From NCBI RefSeq assembly GCF_009769385.1, contig NZ_VKAB01000022.1:124001-188000 (forward strand): a stretch of 64,000 bases of DNA. The letters run 5' to 3'. Each line of letters opens with the position of its first letter. The stretch's first letter is position 1. This DNA comes from Saccharothrix deserti (GTDB lineage: Bacteria; Actinomycetota; Actinomycetes; Mycobacteriales; Pseudonocardiaceae). The notes beneath the pieces were generated by a model. The model saw nothing but the letters and a program-made list of their open reading frames with translations, was not told the origin of the DNA and searched no databases. The translations under genes and the position numbers were made by a program. Of the stretch, positions 11,112 through 21,830 are shown one piece after another.

Positions 11112-12494
11112 CTACGCGCCGAACTGCCACCAGTTCACGTTGAACAGGTAACCGCTGCCGCCGCTGAACCGGAGGTAGAGGTCCTGGGTACCCGTCGCGC
11201 CGGAGATCGGACAGGAGACGCTCGTCCAGTTCTGCCAGCCGCCGGTGCCGGAAACGCCGCAACGCCCCACCACCGTGCCGGTGGGGCCGCCCAGCCGGAC
11301 CTCGATGGTGCCGCCGGCGGCGCCGGAGGCGACCCGGGCGCTGAACGTCCTCGCGCCCGTGCCGAACGCGACACCCTTGAGCTTGATGTAGTCACCGTTC
11401 TCGATCCAGCCGACGTTCATCCCGCCCTCGGCCGACGGTTCGGTCTCCACGCCCGAGCCCCAGGCGATCGTCTCCGCCTCCTGGCGCACATAGGGGTTGA
11501 GCGTGTCCGCCCGGGGTGCGCCGGACGTGGTCATGTTGATGGTCGGGATCGTGCCGTCGGCGTTGTAGGTGAACTTCTCCACCGCCACGGAGCGGGTGAA
11601 ACCGCCTCCGCCGGGCAGTGCGCCGTTGTGGTAGAAGAAGTAGGAGCTGCCCTTGAAGTCGACGATCCCGGCGTGGTTGGTGAAGCTGGAGCCCTGGGTG
11701 GGCATGATCGTGCCGCGGTAGGTCCAGGGTCCGGTGGGACCGGGTGCGGTGGAGTAGGCGATGAACTCCGAGCAGCACTTGGCGGCGAAGACGTTGTAGT
11801 ACAGGCCGTTGCGCTTGTAGACCCACGACCCTTCCTCGTACAGCGTCGGCCGGTTCGGGTCGCCGGTCCGAGCGCCGAACCCGGCGGTGGTGAGCGGGAT
11901 CTGGGTGGGGCTGCCCGAGAACGAGATCATGTCTGCGTTGAGCCGCACGTGCCACAGGTTCGGGTTGCCCCAGTACAGGTGCGCTTGGCCGCTGTCATCG
12001 ATGAAGACGGTCGGGTCGATCTCGCCGTTCTCCACCAGCGGGCGGCCGATCGCGTCGCGGAACGGGCCGGTCGGGCTGTCGGCGACGCCGACGCCGATGG
12101 CCATCCGGCCGGTGGCGCGGTTGACCACGGGCACGTACCAGTAGAACTTGCCGTTGCGGTGGATCGCCTGCCCGGCCCACGCGTCCTTGCTCGCCCAGGA
12201 GAACGTGGCCAGGCTCATCGGCGAACCGTGGTCGGTCCAGTTGACCATGTCGGCCGACGACCAGACCCGCCACTCCTTCATCGTGAACCAGGTCGAGCCG
12301 TCCTCGTCGTGCCCCGTGTAGAGGTACACCCGACCGTTGTGCACCAGCGGCGCCGGGTCGGCGGTGTACATGTGCTGCACGATCGGGTTATCGGCCCTGG
12401 CCACCGCGGGGAGGAGCGCCAAGGCGCACAGGACGGCGACGAGCAGAGCACCGGCTCGTCGCGGTGCCGCTGCGGACAACGACGTGGATTTCAT
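11112..12494 (-). CDS. Secreted GH43 glycosidase with CBM6 (arabinofuranosidase/xylosidase)
   Basis: 460 residues with a signal peptide (~1-34), a GH43 five-bladed propeller (~35-325) and a C-terminal CBM6 (~330-460; RQEAETIAWGSGVE, GWIENGDYIKLKGV). The GH43 triad is visible: base Asp in YTADPAPLV, pKa-modulating Asp in GEIDPTVFIDD, and acid Glu in LYEEGSWVYKRNG. The resemblance is to XynD-type arabinoxylan arabinofuranohydrolases and related beta-xylosidases; sequence alone does not fix the substrate. The start at 12494 is supported by GGAGGT seven bases upstream; a longer start beginning MSYLEV is less likely. It lies downstream of another GH43 gene on the same strand (44-bp gap), suggesting one transcript. 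Confidence 0.9.
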   Translation of the reverse strand: MKSTSLSAAAPRRAGALLVAVLCALALLPAVARADNPIVQHMYTADPAPLVHNGRVYLYTGHDEDGSTWFTMKEWRVWSSADMVNWTDHGSPMSLATFSWASKDAWAGQAIHRNGKFYWYVPVVNRATGRMAIGVGVADSPTGPFRDAIGRPLVENGEIDPTVFIDDSGQAHLYWGNPNLWHVRLNADMISFSGSPTQIPLTTAGFGARTGDPNRPTLYEEGSWVYKRNGLYYNVFAAKCCSEFIAYSTAPGPTGPWTYRGTIMPTQGSSFTNHAGIVDFKGSSYFFYHNGALPGGGGFTRSVAVEKFTYNADGTIPTINMTTSGAPRADTLNPYVRQEAETIAWGSGVETEPSAEGGMNVGWIENGDYIKLKGVAFGTGARTFSARVASGAAGGTIEVRLGGPTGTVVGRCGVSGTGGWQNWTSVSCPISGATGTQDLYLRFSGGSGYLFNVNWWQFGA

Positions 12495-12538
12495 CAAGAG
12501 CACCTCCAGGTAGGACATCAGTCGGTAGGCACGAGAAG

Positions 12539-14002
12539 TCAGCCGAGGCCGCGGTAGTCGAACCAGTCGAACGCCGCGACACCGCGCGTGACGTACATGC
12601 CGACGACCCGCCCGGCGGCACCGCCGGTGACCTCGGGCGACAGGTACCGACCGTCCAGTTCGGCCAGCGGGCCCGGATCGCCGTCGACGTGGAACGCGAT
12701 GGTGTCGGGTCCGGCGGGCTCGACGCCGGCGGGTTCGTCGGTCGGGCGCACGAACGACGGCGGCACGAGGTCGGTGGTGCGGGTGACGACCGTGAGCGTG
12801 ACCGGCCCGGGACGCGTGGTGCGGCTGGCCACGACCTGGCGCACCGGCCCGATCCTGGCGACCACGTCCACCCGGCCGGGCACGACCTCGAAGTCGTAGT
12901 GGTGCGCCTCGTCGCGCCGGATGCTCAGACCCGCTCGGGCCGTGCCGGGGTCCATGCGGACCGACACCCGTGAGTCGAGGTGCCCCAGTCGGCGCCCGAC
13001 GAACGTGCAGCCGGGGCGGTCGAGGGTGTCGCCGGTGGCGCGCAGCGTCAACCAGCCGGGACGTTCGGTCAACGACCAGGACCCGTCCGGGCGACCACGC
13101 GGGGAGATCCAGGACGGGGCGAGGACGAACTCGTCGAAGTCGTCGCGCGCCGGCAGCGGTGGGTGCGACTCCCCCGGTGTGGGCCTTTCGGTCCCCTCGT
13201 CCACGACGGGCCACTCGTTCTCCCAGCGCACGGGCGTCAGGAACACTTCCTGGCCGAGCACGTGGAAACCCGACGGGTGTTCGCGTGCTCCGGGCCGCAC
13301 CAGCCACCAGGCCCCGTCCGGTGTGGTGACGAGGTCCGGGCGGCCGATGCTCCGGATCGGCCGTGAGGTGTCGCCGAGGTTGCCCGGCGCGGGTTCGAAC
13401 GGTCCGCGGGGCGTGCGCGCGCGGGCGACCGTGAGCGCGTGGCCGTGCTTGGACAGCAGGTACCACCAGTCGCCGACGTGGCACAGGCGGGGCGCTTCCG
13501 GGTACTGGCGATCACTGCCGCGCCACGTCCGCCATGGACCTTCCAGCACGGTTCCCGTGTCAGGGTGGATGCGCGCCATGTGTCCATCGGACGTGGTGCA
13601 CCAGCAGTTGCCGTTCTCGTCCCACGCCAGGTCTGGGGCGACACCGGGCAGGTCGATCCACACCGGGTCCGACCACCGCCCCCACGGGCGGTCGGCCGTC
13701 ACGACGAAGTTGCCGCCCGCCGACATGTTCGTCGCGATCACCCTGAACCGCCCGCGGTGGTAGCGGATGGTGGGCCCGTGGATCCCGCGCGACGCGGGCG
13801 TGTCGACGGACAGCCGCAGCTGTTCCGGCCGGCCGAGGGCGTTGCCGACCTGCCGCCAGTGCACCAGGTCGCGGCTGTGGAAGATCGGCACGCCGGGGAA
13901 GTACTCGAAGCTGGAGCACACCAGGTAGTAGTCGTCACCGACTCGGCACACGCTCGGGTGCGGGTGGGATCCACCGATCACAGGGTCGCGGCAGGTGCGC
14001 AC
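12539..14002 (-). CDS. GH43-family beta-xylosidase-like protein with altered catalytic base (His for Asp)
   Basis: 487 residues, no obvious signal peptide, so probably cytoplasmic: GH43 propeller (~1-290) plus a C-terminal beta-sandwich (~300-487), the two-domain plan of SXA/XynB-type beta-xylosidases. The catalytic acid region (YPEAPRLCHVGDWW) and the modulating Asp (VAPDLAWDENGNCW) are present. The usual HPDPS, whose Asp is the general base, reads HPHPS here (codon CAC for GAC). The paralogue at 21831 keeps HPDPS. The protein may therefore be inactive, have changed activity, or act as a sensor/binding protein. The GTG at 14002 follows GGAAGGAG; the upstream GTG at 14023 is poorer. Confidence 0.85.
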   Translation of the reverse strand: MRTCRDPVIGGSHPHPSVCRVGDDYYLVCSSFEYFPGVPIFHSRDLVHWRQVGNALGRPEQLRLSVDTPASRGIHGPTIRYHRGRFRVIATNMSAGGNFVVTADRPWGRWSDPVWIDLPGVAPDLAWDENGNCWCTTSDGHMARIHPDTGTVLEGPWRTWRGSDRQYPEAPRLCHVGDWWYLLSKHGHALTVARARTPRGPFEPAPGNLGDTSRPIRSIGRPDLVTTPDGAWWLVRPGAREHPSGFHVLGQEVFLTPVRWENEWPVVDEGTERPTPGESHPPLPARDDFDEFVLAPSWISPRGRPDGSWSLTERPGWLTLRATGDTLDRPGCTFVGRRLGHLDSRVSVRMDPGTARAGLSIRRDEAHHYDFEVVPGRVDVVARIGPVRQVVASRTTRPGPVTLTVVTRTTDLVPPSFVRPTDEPAGVEPAGPDTIAFHVDGDPGPLAELDGRYLSPEVTGGAAGRVVGMYVTRGVAAFDWFDYRGLG

Positions 14003-14059
14003 GGTGCTCCTTCCCGGGATCACGGGTGGACGTCGGGCCGATCGGCGCGGGCCGGCCCC

Positions 14060-14095
14060 CGGTCCCCTCGCGAGGCTTTGCGTGCGAGGGGACCG
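14060..14095 (-). terminator. Terminator downstream of GH27 gene
   Basis: Perfect 12-bp inverted repeat CGGTCCCCTCGC (14060-14071) / 14084-14095 with a 12-nt loop, ~65 bp past the stop of the minus-strand alpha-galactosidase gene and before the next gene. Confidence 0.7.
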
Positions 14096-14161
14096 GAGTC
14101 CGGGACCGGGTGCTGCGGAGTGCGCAGCACCGGACGGTGAGCGCGCCGCTCAGGGCGACCG

Positions 14162-15808
14162 TCAGGCACGGCTCCACTTCTGGTTGTTCTGGCCGTTGCA
14201 GGTCCACAGGATCAGCCGGGTCCCGTTGGCGGTGCCGGCCTGCTCGGCGTCAAGGCACAGGCCGGCACGGGTGTTGCGGATGGACCCGTCGGAGCCGAGG
14301 GTCCACTTCTGGTTGTCCTGGCCGTTGCACGACCAGGTGATCACGCGGGTGCCGTTGGTGGTGCCCTGGTTGTAGGCGTCGAGGCACTTGTCGCCGAACA
14401 CCCGGATCTCGCCGCCCGCCCAGCTGGTCCACTGCTGGGCCGCGGCGGTGTGGCAGTCCTGGAGCAGCACGGTCGCACCGGCTGCGGTGGAGGCGTTCTC
14501 GATGTCGACGCACCGGTTGGAGCCGACGCCGCGCAGCCGGGAGGTGGTGGCGGAGATCGGGCTGCCGCCGGAGGCTCGGAACGCGGCCACGCCGTGCGCG
14601 GGCACGCTCGCCGAGATCGCGCCGGAGGTGGTGGACGTGCCACCGGTCCACAGGTCGGTGAGGGAGAACGACCCACCGGACAGGCCGATCTGGGCGGCGG
14701 TGGTGGACACCGTGGCGGTACCGCTGCCCCGGTTGAACAGGCCCACCGCGACCGAGCCGTCGGACAGGGGCTTGGCGAAGACCTCGGTGTTGCCGTCGTC
14801 GCGCACCCGCCTGCCACCCGCGCCGAGCTGGTCCTGGTTAACGGCCAGCAGTCGCGGGTTGCGCAGGATCGCGCTGACGTCGGCGGACATGGTGCGGATG
14901 TCGTTGCCCGCCATCAGCGGCGCGGCCATCAGCGCCCACAGCGCGAAGTGCGCCCGGGACTCGGTCAGGCTCAGCCCGGGGCGGCCGACGACGAGCATGT
15001 CGGGGTCGTTCCAGTGCCCGGGTCCGGACTGGACGGCGAGCGGGGCGGTGATGTCCAGGACGTTGCCCACGCCCATCGGGTAGCTGTTGGTGTTGCCGTT
15101 CTGCCAGATGTCCAGCAGGTCCTCGGTGGTTCGCCACAGGTCGGCGATCTCGCCCCAGTTGTACTTGTCACCGGTGGGCGCGTGGAAGCTGTTGGAGTTG
15201 ATGCTGTACACGATCGGGCGGCCGGTGGCGCGCAGGGCGTCGCGCATGATCGTGAACCGGGCGACCTGCTCGTCGCGGGTGCCGCTGCCCGAGCACCAGT
15301 CGTACTTGAGGTAGTCCACTCCCCACGACGCGAACGACCGGGCGTCCTGGACCTCGTGGCCCTTGCTGCCGGTGGAGCCGGGGTGGGTGCCGACGCCCTG
15401 GGCGCAGGTCTTCTCGTTGGGCGCCTGGTAGATGCCGAACTTCAGGCCGCGGGCGTGGATGTAGTCGCCGAGCGCCTTCATGCCGCTGGGGAACTTGGTC
15501 GGGTGGGCGCGCAGGTTGCCCTGGGCGTCGCGCTGCGGGTCGAACCAGCAGTCGTCCACGACGACGTACTGGTAGCCCGTGTCGCGCATCCCCGAGTTCA
15601 CCATCGCGTCGGTGGCCTGGCGGACCTGCGCCTCGGTGATGCCGCAGCCGAAGCTGTTCCAGCTGTTCCAGCCCAGCGGCGGGGTGAGCGCGGGACTACC
15701 CGGCGCGGCCTGGGCCGCGGGCGCGGTGGGCGCCGCGGTGAACAGGCCCAGTGCCGCGACGGCCGCGACGGCGAGGTGCAGGAGTCGTCTGCGTGTTCCA
15801 GTGGACAT
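14162..15808 (-). CDS. Secreted GH27 alpha-galactosidase with ricin-type lectin domain
   Basis: 548 residues: signal peptide (~1-35), GH27 (beta/alpha)8 barrel (~40-315), a C-terminal beta-domain (~320-415) and a ricin B-type trefoil (~420-548) with three QxW repeats (AAQQWTS, DNQKWTL, NNQKWSR). GH27 retaining residues are visible: nucleophile Asp in DYLKYDWCS and acid/base Asp in GHWNDPDMLVVG; the entry motif is PPLGWNSWNSFGC. It should remove alpha-galactosyl side chains from galactomannan or related glycans; a beta-L-arabinopyranosidase activity also occurs in this family. The ATG at 15808 is preceded by AAGGGA. It is divergent from the GH10 xylanase, sharing a 519-bp regulatory region with two TTAGCGCTAA-type boxes. 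Confidence 0.93.
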   Translation of the reverse strand: MSTGTRRRLLHLAVAAVAALGLFTAAPTAPAAQAAPGSPALTPPLGWNSWNSFGCGITEAQVRQATDAMVNSGMRDTGYQYVVVDDCWFDPQRDAQGNLRAHPTKFPSGMKALGDYIHARGLKFGIYQAPNEKTCAQGVGTHPGSTGSKGHEVQDARSFASWGVDYLKYDWCSGSGTRDEQVARFTIMRDALRATGRPIVYSINSNSFHAPTGDKYNWGEIADLWRTTEDLLDIWQNGNTNSYPMGVGNVLDITAPLAVQSGPGHWNDPDMLVVGRPGLSLTESRAHFALWALMAAPLMAGNDIRTMSADVSAILRNPRLLAVNQDQLGAGGRRVRDDGNTEVFAKPLSDGSVAVGLFNRGSGTATVSTTAAQIGLSGGSFSLTDLWTGGTSTTSGAISASVPAHGVAAFRASGGSPISATTSRLRGVGSNRCVDIENASTAAGATVLLQDCHTAAAQQWTSWAGGEIRVFGDKCLDAYNQGTTNGTRVITWSCNGQDNQKWTLGSDGSIRNTRAGLCLDAEQAGTANGTRLILWTCNGQNNQKWSRA

Positions 15809-15987
15809 CGTCGTCCCTTCAACTTCGACCGGGACGCCCTCGGCGTCGGTCACGGAGTCGGCAGAGTGGGGCGGTCGGGACAGGTGCGCGACCGGGGCAG
15901 GCGGCGCTCGTCGGGTGGGGGTCACACCCGAAACGGCGCGGCCTTGAGTCAGGCCAATAGAACTATGGGCCCCAGCACACGGTCAAA

Positions 15988-16013
15988 GCTAAATGTGAGC
16001 GCTAACTTTTAGC
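15988..16013. promoter_or_regulatory. Composite operator (GCTAAA / AGCGCTAAC / TTTTAGC) in divergent GH27-GH10 region
   Basis: The same architecture as 11054-11081: GCTAAA, then TGTGAGCGCTAACT, then TTTAGC. It lies 180 bp upstream of the GH27 start and 315 bp upstream of GH10. In the rest of the 519-bp gap 15809-16327 only the second box at 16286 stands out. Confidence 0.6.
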
Positions 16014-16285
16014 AGGTTTCCGGGCAGAGTTTGATCAGGTCTTATCAGCGCGCACGCAGGAACAGCAGTCGCGAAGTTGCTCCGTTCAGGGCATCGAACA
16101 GCACTTGTCGACCGCTAAAGAACCTCTGCCCATTTTTAGCTGAACCCAACAGTACGAAACAGTTGCGTTACGTCTTGACCGACGGTGTGCCATCGTTCAC
16201 AGTCAGATGAGCACGACCGCCGCGCGTGACCGTGATTGCCGCGCCCAAATGCGCTTCCTTCACGAGGAGGCTTTCCAAGGTTGAA

Positions 16286-17827
<1,542 letters not shown>

Positions 17828-17846
17828 TCCCGCATCGCCGCCGCAC

Positions 17847-17873
17847 GGCGGGGGACCTCACCAGTCCCCCGCC
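17847..17873 (+). terminator. Terminator after GH10 gene
   Basis: Perfect 10-bp inverted repeat GGCGGGGGAC (17847-17856) / GTCCCCCGCC (17864-17873), followed by TTT, 20 bp past the xylanase stop and 35 bp before the GH62 start. Confidence 0.75.
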
Positions 17874-17907
17874 TTTCGCCATCCCCTCAAAGAAGAGGAG
17901 CACACCC

Positions 17908-19440
17908 ATGGCCAAGTCAGGCCAACACCCACCCATCACAGTTCCACGAGTCCGCAGACACCGCGGCCGCCTGGCCGGTGTCGCCGCCGCGGTCGTCACG
18001 GTGCTGCTCGGCGGTCTCGTGGTAGCGCTCGGCGCGGCACCCGCGTCGGCAGCGACCGTCGACACGACCGCCTGGTACGTGTTGGTGAACCGCAACAGCG
18101 GCAAGGCGTTGGACGTCTACAACCTCGCCACGAACGACGGCGCGCGGATCACCCAGTGGGCCCGCAACGACGGCAACCAGCAGCAGTGGCAGTTCGTCGA
18201 CTCCGGCGGCGGCTACTACCGGGTGAAGTCACGGCTGTCGGGCAAGGTGCTCGACGTCTCCAACTTCTCCACCGCCGACGGCGCCGCCATCGTCCAGTGG
18301 GCCGACGGCAACGGCACCAACCAGCAGTTCCGGCTCGCCGACTCCGACGGCGGCCACGTGCGCCTGATCAACCGCAACAGCAACAAGGCGGTCGAGGTCC
18401 AGGGCGCCTCCACCGCCGACGGCGGCAACGTCGTGCAGTACAGCGACTGGGGCGGCGCCAACCAGCAGTGGCAGCTCGTCCGCGTCGGTGGCGGGACGAA
18501 CCCCACCACCACGACGACCACGAACCCCGGGCAGTGCTCGCTTCCGTCGACCTACCGCTGGACGTCGACCGGCGTGCTGGCGAACCCGAGGTCGGGCTGG
18601 GTCTCGCTCAAGGACTTCACCTACGTGCCCTACAACGGCAAGCACCTGGTCTACGCCACGACCCACGACACGGGAACGTCCTGGGGGTCGATGAACTTCG
18701 GGCTCTTCACCAACTGGTCCGACATGGCCTCGGCACCCCAGCAGGCCATGAATATCGGCACCGTCGCGCCCACGCTGCTCTACTTCGCCCCGAAGAACAT
18801 CTGGGTGCTCGCCTACCAGTGGGGTGGGACCGCGTTCAGCTACCGGACGTCGACCGACCCCACCAACCCGAACGGGTGGTCGGCGCAGCAGGTGCTCTCC
18901 ACGGCCAGCATCACCGGCTCCGGCACGGGACCCATCGACCAGACGCTCATCGGCGACGGCACGAACATGTACCTGTTCTTCGCCGGTGACAACGGCAAGA
19001 TCTACCGCCAGGTCATGCCGATCGGGAACTTCCCGGGCAGCTTCGGCTCGTCCTACACGACGATCATGAGCGACACCCAGGCCAACCTCTTCGAAGCGGT
19101 CGAGGTCTACAAGGTCCAGGGCCAGAACCAGTACCTCATGATCGTCGAGGCGATGGGCGCGAACGGACGCTACTTCCGCTCGTTCACCTCCAGCAGCCTG
19201 AACGGTTCGTGGACACCGCAGGCCGCCACCGAGAGCAACCCCTTCGCCGGCAAGGCCAACAGCGGCGCCACCTGGACCAACGACATCAGCCACGGCGACA
19301 TCATCCGCAGCAACCCCGACCAGACCAAGACCATCGACCCCTGCAACCTGCAGATGCTCTACCAAGGACGTAGCCCCAACTCCGGCGGCGACTACGGTCT
19401 CCTGCCCTACCGACCGGGCCTGCTGACCCTGCGACGCTGA
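17908..19440 (+). CDS. Secreted ricin-lectin GH62 alpha-L-arabinofuranosidase
   Basis: 510 residues: long signal peptide (~1-48, ...APASA|ATV), ricin-type trefoil (~53-192), Thr-rich linker (~195-207) and GH62 (~208-510). GH62 features: [17 protein letters not shown], the base Asp in [22 protein letters not shown], Asp in [21 protein letters not shown], and acid Glu in [14 protein letters not shown]62 enzymes remove arabinose from arabinoxylan, complementing the xylanase encoded just upstream. The ATG at 17908 follows GAGGAG. A perfect 15-bp hairpin follows the stop. Confidence 0.95.
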   Translation: MAKSGQHPPITVPRVRRHRGRLAGVAAAVVTVLLGGLVVALGAAPASAATVDTTAWYVLVNRNSGKALDVYNLATNDGARITQWARNDGNQQQWQFVDSGGGYYRVKSRLSGKVLDVSNFSTADGAAIVQWADGNGTNQQFRLADSDGGHVRLINRNSNKAVEVQGASTADGGNVVQYSDWGGANQQWQLVRVGGGTNPTTTTTTNPGQCSLPSTYRWTSTGVLANPRSGWVSLKDFTYVPYNGKHLVYATTHDTGTSWGSMNFGLFTNWSDMASAPQQAMNIGTVAPTLLYFAPKNIWVLAYQWGGTAFSYRTSTDPTNPNGWSAQQVLSTASITGSGTGPIDQTLIGDGTNMYLFFAGDNGKIYRQVMPIGNFPGSFGSSYTTIMSDTQANLFEAVEVYKVQGQNQYLMIVEAMGANGRYFRSFTSSSLNGSWTPQAATESNPFAGKANSGATWTNDISHGDIIRSNPDQTKTIDPCNLQMLYQGRSPNSGGDYGLLPYRPGLLTLRR

Positions 19441-19445
19441 CCGCC

Positions 19446-19480
19446 CCAGGCGCCCCGCACACCCCGTGCGGGGCGCCTGG
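19446..19480 (+). terminator. Terminator after GH62 gene
   Basis: Perfect 15-bp inverted repeat CCAGGCGCCCCGCAC (19446-19460) / 19466-19480 with a 5-nt loop, starting 5 bp after the GH62 stop codon. Confidence 0.85.
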
Positions 19481-19516
19481 CCGCACGCCGCCCGAAGCGG
19501 CGGGTAAGGAGCTGTC

Positions 19517-21625
19517 ATGTCTGTCCCCGATCAACTCCCACGGCACCTCACGCGCAGACGTGGCCGGTTGTCGCGGATGGCCGCGGTGATGGCCGCGGTC
19601 GTGCTCGGAGGCGTGATGGTCGTCTTCGGCTCGGCGACCAGCTCGGCGGCGACCGTCGACACGAACGCGTGGTACGTGTTGGTCAACCGCAACAGCGGCA
19701 AGGCGCTGGACGTCTACAACCTCGCCACGAACGACGGCGCCCGCATCACCCAGTGGACCCGCGGTGACGGAGCCAACCAGCAGTGGCAGTTCGTGGACTC
19801 CGGCGGCGGCTACTACCGGCTCAAGTCCAAGCACTCCGGCAAGGTGCTCGACGTCTCCAACCGCTCCACCGCCGACGGCGCCGCCATCGTCCAGTGGACC
19901 GACGGCAACGGCACCAACCAGCAGTTCCGGCTCGCCGACTCCGACGGCGGCCACGTGCGCCTGATCAACCGCAACAGCAACAAGGCCGTCGAGGTCCAGA
20001 ACGCCGCCACCAACGACGGCGCGAACATCGTCCAGTACAGCGACTGGGGCGGCGCCAACCAGCAGTGGCAACTCGTCCGCGTCGACGGCGGCGGACCCAC
20101 CACCACGACGACGACCCCGCAGCAGCCGGGCGGTCAGTTCACCAACCCCGTGGTGTGGCAGGACTTCGCCGACGTCGAGGTCATCCGGGTCGGTGACGCG
20201 TACTACATGACCGCGTCGACCATGCACTACTCGCCCGGCGCGCCGATCCTGCGCTCGTACGACCTGGTCAACTGGGAATTCGCCGGCCACTCCGTGCCGT
20301 CCCTGGACTTCGGCACGAAGTACGACCTGACCAACGGGCAGCGGGCCTACGTCAACGGCATCTGGGCGTCGACGTTGCAGTACCGCGCCAGCAACCGGAC
20401 CTACTACTGGGCCGGGTGCATCGACTTCAACGACACCTACATCTACACCGCGACCGGCGTCGAGGGGCCGTGGAACCGGCACGCCCAGATCGACAACTGC
20501 TACTACGACGCGGGCATGCTCATCGACGACAACGACACCATGTACGTCGCCTACGGCAACGGCACCATCAGCGTCGCCCAACTGTCCGCCGACGGGCGCA
20601 GCCAGGTCCGCGCGCAGCAGGTGTTCCAGACGCCCTCGAACATCGGGACGCTGGAGGGAGCCCGCTTCTACAAGCGCAACGGCAGCTACTACATCTGGCT
20701 GACCCGGCCCGCCAACGGCCAGTACGTGCTCAAGTCGGACAACGGGCCCTTCGGCCCGTACACCGTGCGGCAGGTCCTGCTCGACCTGCCGGGCCCGATC
20801 CCCGGCGGCGGCGTGCCCCACCAAGGCGGCCTGGTCCAGACCCCGAACGGCTCCTGGTACTACATGTCGTTCGTGGACGCCTACCCCGGCGGCCGCGTAC
20901 CGGCTCTCGCCCCGATCACCTGGACCGCCGACGGCTGGCCGACCTTGCAGACCGTCAACGGCAGGTGGGGCGTGAACTACCCCTCGCCGCTGCCGACCCG
21001 GCCGGTGAAACCCCTCACCGGGTCCGACACCTTCGCGGGCACGACCCTCGGCCCGCAGTGGGAGTGGAACCACGACCCGGACACCTCCAAGTACTCGGTG
21101 AACAACGGGCTGAGGTTGCAGACGGCCACGGTCACCAACGACCTCTACGCCGCCCGCAACACCTTGACCCACCGCATCCAAGGCCCCACCTCCACCGCCA
21201 CGATCGAGCTCGACTACAGCACCATGCGGGACGGTGACCGGTCGGGCCTGGCCATGCTCCGCCAATCGTCGGCGTGGATCGGCGTCAAACGCGAGAACGG
21301 CCAGACCCGCGTCGTGATGACGAACGGCCTGGCCATGGACAGCAGTTGGCGCACCACGAGCACCGGTACCGAGGCCGCGAGCGCGGGCATCAGCGGCGGC
21401 CGGATCTGGCTGCGGATCAACGCCGACATCCAACCCGGCTCGAACCGGCAGGCCCGGTTCTCCTACAGCGCCGACGGGGTGAACTTCACCGGGCTCGGTC
21501 CGGCGTTCACGCTCAACAACGCCTGGCAGTTCTTCATGGGCTACCGCTTCGGCATCTTCAACCACGCCACCCAGGCCCTGGGCGGCTCCGTCACCGTGAG
21601 CAAGTTCGACCTCACCACACCCTGA
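19517..21625 (+). CDS. Secreted ricin-lectin GH43 xylosidase/arabinofuranosidase with C-terminal beta-sandwich
   Basis: 702 residues: signal peptide (~1-45), ricin-type trefoil (~48-193), short Thr/Pro linker, GH43 propeller (~205-500) and a C-terminal concanavalin-like beta-sandwich (~510-702, GSDTFAGTTLGPQWEWNHD). Catalytic positions are conserved: base Asp in DFADVEVIRVGDAYYM, modulating Asp in CYYDAGMLIDDND, and acid Glu in LEGARFYKRNG. Its substrate is probably xylan-derived, given the xylanase and GH62 genes upstream. The ATG at 19517 follows AAGGAG. The lectin is nearly the same as that on GH62, with long identical stretches. It is followed by an extreme homopolymeric C/G region. Confidence 0.93.
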   Translation: MSVPDQLPRHLTRRRGRLSRMAAVMAAVVLGGVMVVFGSATSSAATVDTNAWYVLVNRNSGKALDVYNLATNDGARITQWTRGDGANQQWQFVDSGGGYYRLKSKHSGKVLDVSNRSTADGAAIVQWTDGNGTNQQFRLADSDGGHVRLINRNSNKAVEVQNAATNDGANIVQYSDWGGANQQWQLVRVDGGGPTTTTTTPQQPGGQFTNPVVWQDFADVEVIRVGDAYYMTASTMHYSPGAPILRSYDLVNWEFAGHSVPSLDFGTKYDLTNGQRAYVNGIWASTLQYRASNRTYYWAGCIDFNDTYIYTATGVEGPWNRHAQIDNCYYDAGMLIDDNDTMYVAYGNGTISVAQLSADGRSQVRAQQVFQTPSNIGTLEGARFYKRNGSYYIWLTRPANGQYVLKSDNGPFGPYTVRQVLLDLPGPIPGGGVPHQGGLVQTPNGSWYYMSFVDAYPGGRVPALAPITWTADGWPTLQTVNGRWGVNYPSPLPTRPVKPLTGSDTFAGTTLGPQWEWNHDPDTSKYSVNNGLRLQTATVTNDLYAARNTLTHRIQGPTSTATIELDYSTMRDGDRSGLAMLRQSSAWIGVKRENGQTRVVMTNGLAMDSSWRTTSTGTEAASAGISGGRIWLRINADIQPGSNRQARFSYSADGVNFTGLGPAFTLNNAWQFFMGYRFGIFNHATQALGGSVTVSKFDLTTP

Positions 21626-21663
21626 CACCGACGAACACCGGGTCGAACGGCGGGCAGTCGCGG

Positions 21664-21774
21664 CCCCCCCCCCCGGGGGCGCGCGCCACCCCGGGCCCGG
21701 CGGTCACCCCTGGGGGCCCCCCCACGCCCCCCGGGGGGGGCGGGCGGCCCGGCCGCCCGCCCGCGTTGGGGGCC
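21664..21774. other. Extreme C/G homopolymer region with hairpin
   Basis: The 205-bp spacer between two GH43 genes contains runs of 11 C followed by 5 G (21664-21679), then G5-C7, and C6-G8. It also has a palindromic hairpin CGGGCGGCC (21741-21749) / 21751-21759 that may terminate the upstream gene. The composition is far outside that of the rest of the window. Either a highly structured terminator or an assembly/consensus problem. Confidence 0.6.
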
Positions 21775-21830
21775 CCCGCGACTGCCCGTCCCGGCCGTTC
21801 ACCCTTCGATCCACTCACAGGAGGCGGGTT

